A stretch of DNA of 64,000 nt from assembly GCA_016647705.1 (NCBI GenBank), contig CM028333.1, forward strand, positions 27,564,743-27,628,742, in the 5' to 3' direction. Each line of letters begins with the position of its first letter. Within the stretch, counting starts at the first letter, position 1. Below the pieces are notes generated by a model. That model was not told the origin of the DNA, ran no database searches, and saw only the letters and a program-made list of their open reading frames with translations. The translations under genes were made by a program, and so were the position numbers. The stretch comes from Eucommia ulmoides (Eukaryota; Streptophyta; Magnoliopsida; Garryales; Eucommiaceae). This document shows positions 35,208 to 48,572 of this stretch, one piece after another.

Positions 35208-37339
35208 TGGGAGTATTAAAAATATCAGAATATTATACTTGAAAACAAATAACTAATTTTATCATAAATTAATTATTATCTCTTTATATATAGCAGCGAA
35301 AATATATAATCAACTAGGTGCACGCCAAACAACAAAAATAAATAAAGTAAAGAAAGCACCACACCAGAAATTTATACGGGTTCACCAAGCTACTCTTGGC
35401 AAAATCCAATCCCTCGAGCTCCACGGAGAGTCGCACCCACTAATCACAAAATCCATTTAAAGGTAGGAGCCAAACCCTCAAAGGCTCGGAATCAACCTCT
35501 ACTTTTTACAAGCTCAAGAATAACCTTTACAATTTCCTTTTCCAAGGTTCAGGAATAGCCTTTACATTTTTCAGGCTCAATAATAACCTAATTCTTTTTA
35601 TCTGTTAGGCTAAAGAATCAAAATCTCACAAACACTCCAAATATTCTTTTACCCGGTAAGGATTGAACCGTTACAAAATCACTCACAATTTCTATCAAGG
35701 AAGAATTACTACCTCAATCTCTTTATAAGAAGAGACTAAAACCATCTACCCTTTTATTAAATACTCCCAATAGTATTTAACCCGTCACTCTACTCACCAA
35801 TACAAATTGATAAGTAAACATTCTCACTCGGAACTTCTACCACCCCAGATTAATTAGAACTCAATTAATATCTCAAACTAGTGATAGAAAAGTTAGATAC
35901 TCAAAATCTGATTTTAAACAAAATAGGGTAGCACGTAATCAGATTTCTTCAAGAAATTATTTCAAAAGCATTTTTCAATAAAAATCCAGAAAAAAATTTC
36001 AAAGATCAATTTCCAAATATTAAATGATAGAATCAAAAAACAATTAATAACAAATAATTTGGAAAGATCTCACCAAAAATACACCGATTAAATAGCAATT
36101 AGCAGTTTAACTTCAAAACGATGAATCAACAACAATTTTCTCAAGAATTCTTCTCAAGAATAATCTCTCAAAAACTTCTGAATAGATACTCTTAGACAAC
36201 TCTAATGAATGATATGATATCTCTGAATAATGATTGATATGTCTCTTGTTCTTAAGTTCAAATTCGCAGGTCTATTAATAGGGGATTTAAATAAGCCCTA
36301 TAACGGCTAATTTCTATAAATCATTACACTTAAATACACCAATAGACCCTCTATATCAAAATGATTCATTCCTGGTATAAGTCACTCAAAAATATATTTT
36401 AAGACTTTCAATAAAGTCCCTCAAACTTTTACTCAACTCAAATTGATAAGATAGAAAGAATTAATAGGACCAATTTGAAAAACACTTTGATTTAATTAAC
36501 CAAAACTATATAGATATTTAAATGAGAGTTCCATATCTTAAATATCATTAAATCCCTCAGATATCTCGTGAATCTTAATCATAAAACGGCTAGTAACAAC
36601 TACTTTTTGAATTAGAACATGAAATCCCAAATATCCTGGAACAGCAAGACCAGTCGACCGACCAACACAAGCAGTCGACCGCTCGATTCAGGATATAGCC
36701 AAGACAAAAATATTCAGCATATTAGTCGACTGTTAATTCACCACCAGTCAACCGAACGATTCAGGATTGTTTGATAAGTCGACCTGTCTGTCGACCTAGA
36801 GATTCAGAGAGCTTCTTCTTTGGCCATAAGTCGACTTCCCTGTCAATTGATTGATTCAAAGAGTTCATCTTTGAAGCTCCTTTCGACCTATAAGTCGACC
36901 TAGAGATGCTGGAACCTTTCTTAACTCGATTTTAATTCAATTTCTTTGACATTTTCTCCCCTTTAATCAATTTCTTTTCTTAGTTAGTTCCACTAGCTTC
37001 TCAAATTCCATTTTAACCATTTATAAATATTACTTTCCAATTTCACATAGGAGCATATAATTTCACCTTATCAAAACACACATAAACTTTTAAAAAAAAA
37101 TTGTGCCGTGTGTGTAATCCTAATTGGGATATTAAGAGTTGAAATTAACCTGAGTTGTTTTTCCTAATTTCTTCAAACTCTTAAACCTTCATCATCTTTG
37201 TCATCATCATTTAGCATCCATTCATTACTTATTATCGTATCTTCATCATTGGAACTTAATTAACTGAAATACTCAATTAAACCGTTAGTTCCACCAAAAC
37301 ATCAACACTTAATTGTTCATCAAAATCTTAGGATCAACA
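35208..37339 (-). repeat. 3' LTR of SIRE-like copia element (antisense)
   Basis: Read on the minus strand it starts TGTTGATCC (37339 downwards) straight after a purine-rich tract and ends at 35208 with ..ACTCCCA. Length 2132 bp. It contains GTCGACC motif repeats (36650-36905) and a TTTATACGGGTTCACC block near 35371-35386, both seen in SIRE-type LTRs. The LTR at 9088-10448 is a relative. A nested insertion inside is possible because the length is high. Confidence 0.65.
36650..36910. repeat. GTCGACC motif cluster in copia LTR
   Basis: About nine AGTCGACCG / AGTCGACT-like units at irregular spacing, interleaved with a GATTCAG-type block. A similar cluster lies at 9846-10066. Confidence 0.65.
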
Positions 37340-37356
37340 ATCTCCTTCTTTTTTTA
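37340..37356 (-). promoter_or_regulatory. Polypurine tract of copia element
   Basis: On the minus strand it reads AAAAAAAGAAGGAGAT, directly before the LTR start TGTTGATCC. This is where plus-strand DNA synthesis would be primed. Confidence 0.65.
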
Positions 37357-37639
37357 TGATGACAATTAACTTTGATATTTTTGTCAAATTAAAATGTAAC
37401 CACACTCCTCCTGAATCCGAGGACGGATTTTATAGCTCATTTTAAGCATAGTAATGAAGATGATCATGAAAGATATACAACAAAGCATAAATTGACAAAA
37501 TATAATAAACTTCCCCTATAGATATTTAACAAAATAATTCTAGTTCCCTTTTAATAAAACATCAATAAATTATCCCCCTTTCTCATCTCAAAAAATAATG
37601 GGGAAGGGAACCACATGTGAACACTACTCTAGGCAAACA

Positions 37640-39339
37640 TCATTATGCCTAGCCATACCTAAACTGCGAATAATTTTCACAAACTGATCTTCCGCTAGTG
37701 GTTTGGTAAAGTGATGTCTAAATGTGATCACGAATAATAATGTCTATTTTCTGAATGTGATCACGAATAAAGTGATGTCTAATCTCTATGTGCTTAGTTC
37801 GTGAGTGATGTTTAGGATTCTTACTTAGACAAATAATACTTTTATTATCACAATAAATTGGGACCTCCTCCATGCAAATTCCAAAGTCATTTAACTGTTA
37901 CTTAATATATAAAATTTGAGCACAATAGTTACCAGCTGCCATATACTCAGCCTCAGTAGTGGATAAGGCTATCGAGTTCTGTTTCTTGCTTGACCAAGAA
38001 ACCAATGCATGTCCTAACAAATGACATGACCCACTTGTGCTTTTTCGCTCAATTTTGCAACCGGCAAAATCAGCGTCGAAGTAACTTATCAATTTAAAAT
38101 CATTCCCCCTAGGATACCATAATCATAAGTCAGTCGTCCTCTTTAAGTATTGAAAAATTTGCTTAACCGCAGTTAATTGCGATTATTTAGGACAAGACTG
38201 AAATCTAGCACAAAGACAAACACTATACATAATGCCAGGTCTACTAGCAATTAAATATAACAGGCTACCAATCATACCTCGATACATTTTTTCATTTACA
38301 CTTTTGCACATATCTTCTTTGTCTATCTTCGTAGCCGTTACCGCCATGGGGGTTTTGTACTCTTTAGCGTCATCCAAGCCATATTTCTTTAACAACTTCT
38401 TGGTGTATTTATCTTGGTTTATAAATATCCCTTATTTGTCTTACTTAATTTTCAATCCAAGAAAGAAATTTAATTCTCCTATCATGCTCATTTCGAATTC
38501 AACCTGCATTATCTTAGCAAACTCTTGGCAAAGATCATTATTAGTAGATCCAAAAATAATATCATCAATATATATTTTTACAAATAGAATATCACAATCA
38601 CTTTGCCTCACAAATAGTGTTATATCACAAATACCCCTTCGAAAACTATTTTCGATCATATATCGACTAAGTCTCTCATACCAAGCTCTAGGTGCTTGTT
38701 TGAGTCCATACAAAGCCTTTTGAAATTTAAATACATGATCGAGAAATTTATCACTTTCAAATCCCGGAGGTTATTCCACATAAACTTCTTCCGCTAGAAA
38801 GCCATTTAGAAATGCACTTTTTACACCCATTTGATATAACTTAAAATTACGTGAACATGCAAAAGCGAGTAGCATTCTAATTGCATCTAATCTAGCCACA
38901 TGAGACAAAAAATTTCATAATCAATTCCTTCATCTTGATTATAGTCATGTGCTACTAATCTTGCTTTATTTCTAATTACCGTCCCAGATTTTTCCTTTTT
39001 ATTTCTAAAAACCCATTTAGTACCAATAACTGGATGAAAATCCGATCACAGAACAAGACACCACACTTTATTCCGCTCAAATTGAACTAACTCATCTTGT
39101 ATTACGGAAATCCAAGATTCATCAGTTAATGCCTCATCTACATTTTTAGGCTCAATTTGAGATAAGAAAGTAAGATCGATTATATCTCTAAGAGAAGAAC
39201 GAGTACTTACACCTCTTTTAAAATTACCGATGATTTCTTTTACCGAATGTCCCGATACTTTCTTTATAACTCGTGGCAAAAGTCTAATCATTTTCCTTAG
39301 ATTTCTCCTCTTGTTGAGACTCCTTAGGTTCTTTATCAA
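37640..39339 (-). pseudogene. Copia RT and RNase H (SIRE-like), antisense
   Basis: RT pieces: 39339-39046 holds DEALTDESWISVIQDELVQF. 38713-38441 holds MYGLKQAPRAWYERL, VKIYIDDIIFGSTN (catalytic Y-x-D-D intact) and MSMIGELNFFLGLKI. 38395-38183 holds KMYRGMIGSLLYL and ASRPGIMYSVCLCARFQS, wording close to SIRE/Maximus elements. RNase H, 38092-37898: DADFAGCKIERKSTSGSC and SWSSKKQNSIALSTTEAEYM. Below 37898 the end is scrambled by a short duplication (two GTGATCACGAATAA blocks, 37721 and 37760). Stops lie between the pieces. Confidence 0.75.
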
Positions 39340-39412
39340 CTTGGTTTTGGTTATTTAGAATACATGCATCATCATCATCCAAAACCTTTCTAGACAAGTA
39401 TGGGTCAACTTC

Positions 39413-40708
39413 CTAAAAAACAACATGCATAGTTTCTTTTACTATTAACGTACATTTTTTATAAACTCTATAAGTTTTACTGTTAGTAGCATATCCAAGG
39501 AAAATCCCATAATCAGATTTGGCATCAAATTTACTAAGATTATCCTTGTCATTCAAAATAAAACACTTACATCCAAATACTTTAAAATAGGAAATATTAG
39601 GAGTCTTACCATTCCAAATTTCATATGGGGTTTTATTGAACCCTCTATGAATCGATACCTGATTCACCACATGACAAACTGTACTTACTACTTCAGCCTA
39701 AAAGTATGTTGGTAAGTGATTCTCATTAAGTATCATTCTGGCCATCTCTTGAAGCGTCCTATTTTTTTTTCCACTATACCATTTTGTTGTGGTGATCTTG
39801 GTGCAGAAAAGTTATGAGCAAAACCATGCTCATCACAGTAGTTTATCACATCATCATTATTAAACTCTCTTCCTATGTCACTTCGAATGTTAATAATGGA
39901 ACATTACTTCTAATTTTGAACACGTTTACAAAATTTAGTAAAAACAGAAGCAACCTCACTTTTCTTAGTAAGAAAAAATATCCAGGTACGTCTAGAATAA
40001 TCATCAACTATAAAAAAAAGTATAAAACTTACCACCAAGACTAACAACAGAGTTTGGACTAAAAAAATCAAGATGCAATAATTAAAGACATCTAAATGTG
40101 GACGTATGCATCTTTTTCTTAAATGATGATCTAGCCTGCTTGCCTAATTGACATGCATCACATACTTTATCCTTCAAAAATTTCAAATCAGGTAAACCAC
40201 ATACGAGACTCTTCTTAGATAAACTAGAAATTAGCTCCAAACTAGTATGCCCAAGTCTCCTATGCCATAACCAACTATTTTCAAACAAAGCATTCAAACA
40301 AGATAAATTTTGAAAATTAAAATCATCAAATGAGCAAGTATAGACATTCTCAAAACATGATGCAACTAATAAGATACTATTATCATGAATATTCTTAATA
40401 ATGCACTTATCATGATCAAATATCATATTATAGCCCTTGTCACATAGTTGACTGATACTAAGCAAATTATGTTTAAGTTTATCAACTAGTAACACATCTT
40501 TAATAAGAGTAGTACCATTACCGATATTACCTATACCGATAATTTTACCCTTTTCGTTGTCTCCAAACATCACATGACCTCCATCTTTAGGTGTCAAAGA
40601 TGTAAATTTTCCTTTGTCTCCCGTTATGTGTCGAGAACAACCATTATCCAGGAACCATTTATCCTTGCTTACCGATGCTTTTCGAATAACCTTCAAGGAG
40701 TACCTCAA
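39413..40708 (-). pseudogene. Copia protease and integrase, antisense
   Basis: The 208-codon frame 40708-40082 starts in the protease (KWFLDNGCSRHITGD; the catalytic D-S-G reads D-N-G here) and runs into the GAG-pre-integrase zinc region with WLWHRRLGH and CDACQLGKQARSSF. The integrase core (40080-39671) is poorly kept. The C-terminal integrase part at 39670-39413 has RGFNKTPYEIWNGKTP and YFKVFGCKCFILN. These are standard copia domain orders. Stops and shifts separate the parts. Confidence 0.75.
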
Positions 40709-40731
40709 ATAGTTCCTAAGTGGTACCCAGT

Positions 40732-41948
40732 CTACGTGGATCTGATCTTGTTAGTTGGGATAATTTTAGTTCCTTTTAGAACCCAAACTTGTCTACAGTT
40801 AGATATTTTAGCAAAACATCTATGAATAGTATGCCCCACAACATTACATTTAAAATATCTAACAAGATCCTTGATTTCAGAAAAGAATTTGTGAAAATAT
40901 TTTTGTTTAAGATTTTTCTGAAATCCAATACCGGTCTTATAAAAAATTCCACGTGAACTTCCCAAAAGCATTTTCAAGTTATTTTCACCGCCAGTGAATT
41001 TGAAAACAATTTAATGTAAATTCGACATCTTGGATTTCAATTTATTGTTTTCAGATTCACAGTCCATCACTTGCCTGTTTAATGTGTTAATTGTACATGT
41101 AAGGGAATTTATTTTAGAACACTGGTTTTTATAATCAGGAGAAAGTTCTTGATAAACATCAAATAACTCATCAAAATCTAAAAGATAAGAACTTGAACAT
41201 TTAGTTACCTTACCACCAGTGGCCATCAATGCAAACATGGACATATCTTCACTGTCTGAACTTTTAGAGCTACTTGATTCAGTATCATCCCAAGTAGCCT
41301 TCATAGATTTCTTCTTACTCTTCTTTCATCTTTTCTTTTATTTATTCTTTTTTTTTTCTTTATCCTTCTTTTCTTTATCTTTATCCTTCTTTGGTTCGGG
41401 ACAATCATTTTGAAAGTGGCCGGTCTTATGACAGTTGTAATACTCTACTTTACTCATGTTGAGGTTCTTTCTCCCACGGAATGTACTAAGTCATTCTTGT
41501 AAAATTATTTGTGAGAAGTGTCACATCTTTCTCTTGCTCGCTGTCAAGACTTTCATCACCACTATCATACTCTTCTTCAAATTTATGAGCTTTTAGCGCC
41601 AAGGATTTTTTCTTGCTATTTCCAGCATCATCCTCATATCCTTTAATTTTCATTTCATGAGTCATCAAGTTTCCTATGAGATCATCAATTTGATATTTGC
41701 TAAGATCCCTAGCTTCCTCAATTGCAGTCACCTTTGATTCTCATATCTTTATCAGCGATCTTAGGACCTTTCAAACCCTGTCCTCCATGGAATACGATTT
41801 TCCAAGCTGTCTCATGTGATTGCAAATATTGTTGAAGCGAATGTACATCTCGTGAATTGATTCAGTCTCTCCCATTCTGAATAATTCAAATTGCCTCATT
41901 AGTGCATTGATTTTCAATTGCTTCACCTGACTTGTCCCTCCGTAGGTA
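40732..41948 (-). pseudogene. Copia gag, antisense, cut at its 5' side
   Basis: Minus-strand gag of UBN2 type: YGGTSQVKQLKINALMRQF and ESIHEMYIRFNNIC near 41940-41830, then SKYQIDDLIGNLMTHEMKI (41690-41640). A zinc knuckle at about 41445 has lost its first Cys (YYNCHKTGHFQNDC). A second degenerate knuckle-like segment lies near 40860. The N-terminal gag and the 5' LTR are absent: at 41948 the sequence switches to an Athila-like primer site. Confidence 0.7.
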
Positions 41949-41952
41949 ATCT

Positions 41953-41970
41953 TACCGTTGCCGGAGACAG
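41953..41970 (+). promoter_or_regulatory. Athila-type primer binding site remnant
   Basis: TACCGTTGCCGGAGACAG resembles the TGGCGCCGTTGCCGGGGA site used by Athila-type elements, with several changes. It is followed by GTGTTGAATTGG, as in their leaders. Confidence 0.5.
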
Positions 41971-42519
41971 TGTTGAATTGGTTGATATTACGACTAAGTA
42001 GTTGAATATTAATCCAGACAATTCTTTTGTTTTAATTTTCTTTTTATTTATTTTGTTAATTTGTTTCGTGAGTTGCGATCAAACAGTGCATGCATCGTAG
42101 AAGAAGTTGAAATTCTTGACTCTTGATCCCGAGATCGAGTGTAAGTTGAAAAGGATAAGGAGAGAAACAAGAATCCAACTTCAATACCATGAATTGTGAT
42201 CCAACGGAGCATTTTTTTTTCAAAATTCCTTATCTATAAGGGATTTTGGTGATAAATGCTCAACCAAGTCCAGCTAGGGACGTTAAATCAAGCAAGTTAC
42301 ATTTTTTTTTTATCCAAAATCAAGAATATAAAATTTTACCTGATTTTTGCTATTATTTATTTTTTGGAGGCTGGAATGGTCTCAAAGCATGTTTGAAGGT
42401 AAATTAAGAAGTGAGGACACTTAGAGATGTGTTTCGCCCTTAAAATCGTTGAAAAACCGAAGTGGAAATGCATAATGTGGAGCCTTTGTGTGAAAACTTG
42501 AAAAAAAAATGAAAATTCA

Positions 42520-42770
42520 ACAATAGGATCACCGCCGCAGCGCTGGACGTAGCGTCGCGGTGCTGAAAATGCAGTAAGTTAAGTTTCAGCACAAATGACT
42601 CACCGCCGCAGCAGAGAAATCCACCGCCGCGACAGTGAAGCAGCAGAATGTTTTGTTTTGAAAAAGGCACTTCACCGCCGCGATGGTGAAACGATAGAAT
42701 GTTTAGGTTTTAAAAAATACGCTCACACCGTCGCAGCTGTGATTCCCACCGCCGCGACAGTGAGGCCTCT
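42520..42770. repeat. GC-rich CACCGCCGCG motif cluster
   Basis: Five copies of a CACCGCCGCGACAGTGAA-like motif (about 42529, 42600, 42620, 42673, 42728) in otherwise AT-rich DNA. The same motif type is in the LTRs at 25246-25420 and 45010-45205. Confidence 0.65.
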
Positions 42771-44801
42771 GTTTGATTAAAACCATCCTGCTTTTCAAAA
42801 ACACCACAACTACATCTAAAACTCAAAAATTTATCCATTTTCATCCTCCCAAACCGTTTCCAACCCTCAAATTCATCATTCCCTTTACAAAATTTGTGTT
42901 TTCCACCACAAATAAAAAAAAAAAATACAATTTTAAAATCCCATTTTTGCGATTTTCAATTTCTATGGGATTTTGGTTTGATTTTTGGTGATGAACTAAG
43001 TTTTTAATAGATTGTTAAATTGTGTGAAACAAAATTGCATGCTACATGTTTATATTTTTTTGAAACGTTGTGATTAGAGTGTGTGCAAGATCAAATCCAC
43101 AGGTTCATGTGCGATCGTTTCGGCATTGTTGCCACACCTTTTGCAACCGCCACAATTTCTATTCCGACATGAGAGTGGTGGCGATGACTTTCCTCAAATG
43201 AACGGTAAGGGGTGAGACTTTTAAGTCTTAACCCCTAGGTATATGTCGACACCCAATTTTACTTGTCATTGCTATAAACTTTATTGGGTTCGCTGCTTAG
43301 TCAGTAAGGACACTACATCTTTTTAAGTTTGGGGGAATGTACATCATGTTTTGTGTTGTTAAAGAAAGATGTGAAGGATGAAAATATTTTTTGTATGTAA
43401 AACTTTAAATTTTAGTTAAGTTTTATTTTAATTTTTGTTTATGCATGTTAAATTCTTAGTTTAAAGTATGTATGTTAGTATTTAGAGTAATGTAGATTTG
43501 TTTATGTATGAAGTCGTATATGCTTGATGAGTTGTTGAATTCGTCTAGGGCTGTTTCCCGATGATGAAAATTATCTCTTAATTGTATATCGAGGTCGGGG
43601 ATAATGCTAGTCATGTGTGTTTTGTGTGCTTAGCATGTCGATTAGGTAAAAATTATTATGATCCTAAAATTGCACTATCGCATGGACTCAGTGTATAATT
43701 ATTTGAATGAATTGACGTTGATTATTCAGTAATAAGTTCATGACACAAATGAGGAATCTAGAACTTGATTTGGGGTAGACTTGAGGCGAAATCCTAGGTA
43801 AGGTAATTATGGAGACAAGATTTAGGCCGTCATTTTTTCGCTTTTTGAAGCAAACCTAAAAAAATTATTCCCTCGTTATCTTGTCGAAGCCGATACACTT
43901 TTCATTTCTGAACACGAAACACATTTCAATAGTCTATCCAATTAAATTTTTCCAAACTATTGTCGCTAAATCTAAAAGTCAAAATTGAGTGAAATCAAGT
44001 AGTATAGACTAATGTTGACTTGAAGTGAGCGATTGGGGTTTCGGACGAATTGTTATTGGGTTGGTATTAGAGTATTCACTTATCAATCTTTTAGTTCTAT
44101 TTGCACGCCCCTAAAATTGTACAAATTCGAATAAGTTTGAGGGTATGCTCGTATATTGGTTAAAAAAAAAAAACACTATGTGAATATAGTTTTTATTTTT
44201 TTCATCGACAAGTGAATACAACGTTCTTAAATTTTTGTTCAAGGTTGTATTTTCAATATGGGGTTACGAGAGAGTGATAGCGACAAGCGTTTGTACCTCC
44301 GGTATCGTTTTATCTTAACAATTTGTTATTTTCTATTCCAGCGATACCCTTAGTCGTTCTCCAAAGCTTAACCAATCCCTATTGATCTCTGTGAATGTCC
44401 GAACCTACATTAGTGGATAGTCGAGCCCAGTCAAGTATATAGTTTTCCTGAATCCTTTAAGGTTTAAGTCATGAACTTATCCACTGAATGATCCAAACTG
44501 GAGTTTGGTTAATTATACATTTGAGCTCTCACATACACACATTTCAATGGATCTAGAATGGTTTTTATTGATATTGAGTATTGAAATTCTAGAACACCAC
44601 TTGGTGTGTATTATTTCCCGAACTTGATCAGATTGAGGGATGTTGAGAGAGGACCAACTAGGTTTCTTCGATTGAATTTGGAATTTGCATGCATATACTT
44701 CTTATTTGTTAAATTTTTTCATTTTTAGATTAGTCGTAAGTTAATTAGGGTAGTTAGTTTAATTTAGTGTTAGGGTGTTTTGCTCGAGTACTAGTAAAAT
44801 T

Positions 44802-44816
44802 CCAAGTTTGGGGGTA
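44802..44816 (+). promoter_or_regulatory. Polypurine-like tract before E2 LTR
   Basis: CCAAGTTTGGGGGTA ends two bases before the LTR start TGATAGGTG. AGTTTGGGGG is the usual polypurine form in plant gypsy elements. Confidence 0.6.
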
Positions 44817-45436
44817 TTTGATAGGTGCAAAATACTTATCTACTTCTAAACCGGATTTGGTAGTTTTTGAGTGTTTTAGTTATATTCAATTGCTTTTTAG
44901 TTTGTTTTTATGTAATTCAGGTGTAGGAATGCAAACAAGAGACAAACGAGCGAAAACGATGGAAAAATGGTGAAGAAATGATGAAGAAACGAAGTTTCAA
45001 GATCACATAAGCCAATCCACGGCCGTGACAGTGAGAATGCAGAGAAGTGTTGAAATGAACAAAACCGCCGCGGCGGTGAAAGATCAGAGAGTTTGGATAT
45101 TGTTCCACCACCGCGGCGCAAGCCCACGGCTACGGCGGTAAAATATCTGCGAGCTAACCGACATACCCACGGCCACGGCGGTGATCCCACGGCCGCGACG
45201 GTGGGCTCTGCACAGCAAAATAGATATTTTTAGATATTTTAAAACCTTACACCTATAAATACCCATTCCCCCATTTCCATTGAAGTTTTTTTTTTGGAGC
45301 ATGGAACGTCCATAACCCTAGGAGATTGATCCTTGGCCATTCTTGAAGAGGATATTCATCATCTAGATAAGAGGAAACATTGGAGGATCAGTCTTTGGCG
45401 ACAGTGGATCACTCCACTTTAAGATTTGATCTTTCT

Positions 45437-47166
45437 TGTAAAACCTAAATCGTAAAACGTACGTCATAAATAGTTGCATTTTAGAGTATTAGAAAATTTT
45501 AGGGTAAAATTTTATTGATTAAAATTCAAATCAAAAGTTGGGGGTCAAATTGAAAATTTAGAAATATTAAATTTAAACTTGAGATTTAAATTGACAATTA
45601 AAATAAAAAAGTAAAAATATTAAGGGTGGAATTATAATTTTTGAAACTTTTAAAAGTTGAAATTTATTAAAATTAAGATCTTAAAGGAAATTGGGGGAGA
45701 AACGTGCAATTTAACTAATTTTTTTAAACATACACATATATGTAAAAGCTGTGTGTGTGTAACGATTGATCACTGGCCGGCAGGAAGAGAGAGAGCAGGC
45801 GACGTGGCATGAGGAGATCAAATCTACCCACTAATTTCATGCAATAAATACTCTCTCATGCAGTAGAAATGATGAAAATCCTAAATCAAATCTGAAAAAA
45901 AATTCTAGAGAGAGAGAGAGGACCGGAGTGGGGGTCGTCGAATTTTTCTTGAATCGGCGTTCCTCCGGCAGTGTGGTCGTGGCTGTTACGTGTGTGCGTG
46001 ATCGTGTGGATATCATTGTCAATTCCATGGGAGAGCGAGGGTGGTTCGCCCGGTGGGGTGATTGGTTAACGGCATGGCAGTGTGCATTCTTAGCATCGCC
46101 GGTGAGTGGGAGTTGCTGATCGCTATCCAATCATCGACGATCGTCGAGCTGGTGAGTATTTATGTGTATTTTCTCTGATCATTTAGGTGGGTGTGTGCAT
46201 GTATGTGTGTTGCGGGTTTAGATCGATAAAATTTTCGACGGTGTACTCTGTTTTTTTGTTTTGTGCTAACAGTTTGTGTGTGTGTGTTGCTGCTATTGTT
46301 GCAGTGTGTGTTCCCGTTACGTGTGTATGTGCCGCTCATTTATTTTGTCCAATGGCAGGGGTGTGTAAGACAGTGTGTGCGCGCGCTCTGTTTTCTCTTC
46401 TGGGTATATTAGTTTGTGTGTGTGTGTGTCGAATCCAGCAATGGAGCGTGTGGTTGGCTAGTCGGTAGTGATATGTTCGGTTGGTTGTGTGTATTCTATT
46501 TTTCCTTTTATCGTAGTAGATGAGTTGATCATCGTTGGCGAGAAAGGAAGTGTGAGTCATCGCCGTTTTGCTACCGTGCATGCGGGTGTGTGCGCGTTTA
46601 AATCAGGTGCGTGTGTGGATGGTGTGGTGTCCTGAGTGTTTTGAGCTCAAATGAGTGTGTTGTGTGTGCATGGAGGGATGGGAAGGTTTTAGGAGTCGTA
46701 GAAACTTATAAGAAGAAAGAGAGGGACGTGAGTGGTGGTGGTCGGTCGGCATCAAATTGAAACAGAAATGCAGTAGCAAAAAAAAAAAAAAAGAAAAAAA
46801 AAATAAAGTAGAAGAAAAAGAAAATTTCACTAAATTTAATTTAGTTTTGTTAAATTCAATTCTAGCATAAAAAATTTTGTAACCGGAATAATAAATTTGA
46901 GATCGTTCATATTGTAAGATTTTTATGCAATAATTAACAGAATGAAATTATCAGAATAATAACAATTTTCATAGATAAAATATGGGGAATGGAAAAATGT
47001 TGAATTTAGGGCCTGCAATACATGATTAGGTGATTTTACATAAAATATTAATATAGGCTCTGTCACTATTAGGTTCACAGGCACCGACATCCAGATAGAG
47101 TATGGTCAGTGTCAATTTTGCAAAACAGATATCGAGATGAGTGTACTGTCTTCTTACCAAATTATT

Positions 47167-47211
<45 letters not shown>

Positions 47212-47688
47212 AAAAATGGTTGTATTTAAATTAGATGCTTTTAAAATTATGTGGCGATTTGACGATGTTGATTAGACGATATTATTGAGTTATGTTTTGA
47301 TGATGTTGTTATTGATTTGACGATGCCATAGTGTTTATCCACTTCGGCAGAGTGATATTAGACGTTTATACTGCGTAGTGATTATCTACTTTGGCGGAGT
47401 GATGGGTGTTCGTAGGAAGACATATCCTACGGATGGTACGGTATCATTGCAAACTCCCGATCATGAGGTTAAAACGATCACATGGGTAGCCCGGGGTGTG
47501 ATGAGATGGGGTGTGAAGTGTTGTGGTGCGAAGTGGTGTTTTGTTGTATATGGTGTTTTCTTGCATATGGTGATTGAGAATAGTACATTTATATATTTTT
47601 TATTGTATACTGGATTGGTATGTTCTGATTTTGTTATTCCATATGGTTAGCTAAATTATTCTGGTTGATCTTTACTGCTTAGTTGAGG

Positions 47689-47724
<36 letters not shown>

Positions 47725-48186
47725 GTTGATTCTGTGGTGACAGGAAAAAGATGTTTTCCTTATGGTATGAGGTATTTAAATTATGAGATTATTATATTAT
47801 TATTTGATATGTGATGTTTATATGTTATATGCTTGATCCAATTAAAAAGTTTTATTAAGAAAATAGTACACTTGCAAGTGCAGCGGTTAGGAGTCGATCC
47901 CCTACTGGCACTGGGTAGTGTTCGGCAATGGTATAGCGAGAGAGTATTTTGAGAGGTGCTGTCGGAGGTGAACCTATGAGAGGTTCATTGTTATTTTATC
48001 TTTTGTTGTTATTATAATTCAAGGACGGGTGTGTCCCCAGTTAGAGAAGATGTTTATGGCCTAATTTTTTGGTTGAATAATTATTAATGCATATTGTCAC
48101 TTTCTAGTTTGGTTTGTCGCTCAGGTGATGTCGTGTCGATGTCATGCCGGCCCCATGGTGACGGGTGTCCGGGGTGGGGTATGACA
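45437..48186 (-). mobile_element. LTR-like element D2, inverted copy, TTTCT duplication
   Basis: It starts TGTAAAACCTAAATCG and ends GGGTATGACA, the complement of the D1 ends. TTTCT lies outside both ends (45432-45436 and 48187-48191), a perfect 5-bp duplication. At 2750 bp it is shorter than D1, mainly because it lacks the hairpin array (one unit, near 47414-47440). It carries AT microsatellites at 47168-47208 and 47691-47721. No coding sequence supported. Confidence 0.7.
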
Positions 48187-48572
48187 TTTCTCTCTTTGTT
48201 TATCTCTTTGTAACTTAATGTTTTATTGTAAATGATGATGAATACCTGTTGGTTTGTAGTTATAATGGCCAAGATCATGTTAGATTAGATAAATATTAGC
48301 TAGGGATTGATGTAGTTGTGTAAATACTCGTTTGGTTTAATATATGTTTCTTTAATGGTTGTTTGCTTTTAAATTCGATTGTGTTTATCATTTTATGACA
48401 ACTTCAATATGCTTGTTAACGTATTACTAGGGTAAACACATCGTTACGATCTAACGACCCGGGAGGGCGTTAGTTAGTGTGCAATCGATGATGTTGGGGC
48501 AAGACTCACGCGGCCTAAAGTCGTTAAGACGTTGAGGGAGACTTTTGGCGTTGACACGAAATCGCGTATTAC

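Larger units (their letters stand above)
41949..44818 (+). mobile_element. Internal region of Athila-like, coding-poor element (E2)
   Basis: It starts with an Athila-type primer site remnant (41953-41970) and ends with a polypurine tract before the LTR at 44819. Between them is 2.8 kb with no gag or pol. There is a leader-like block (CATGCATCGTAGAAGAAGTTG at 42088), GC-rich CACCGCCGCG motifs (42528-42765), and a late AGTTTGGGGGAATG block (43325). This is the layout of a non-autonomous LARD-like derivative, or of an element with a large internal deletion. No open frame is convincing. Confidence 0.5.
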
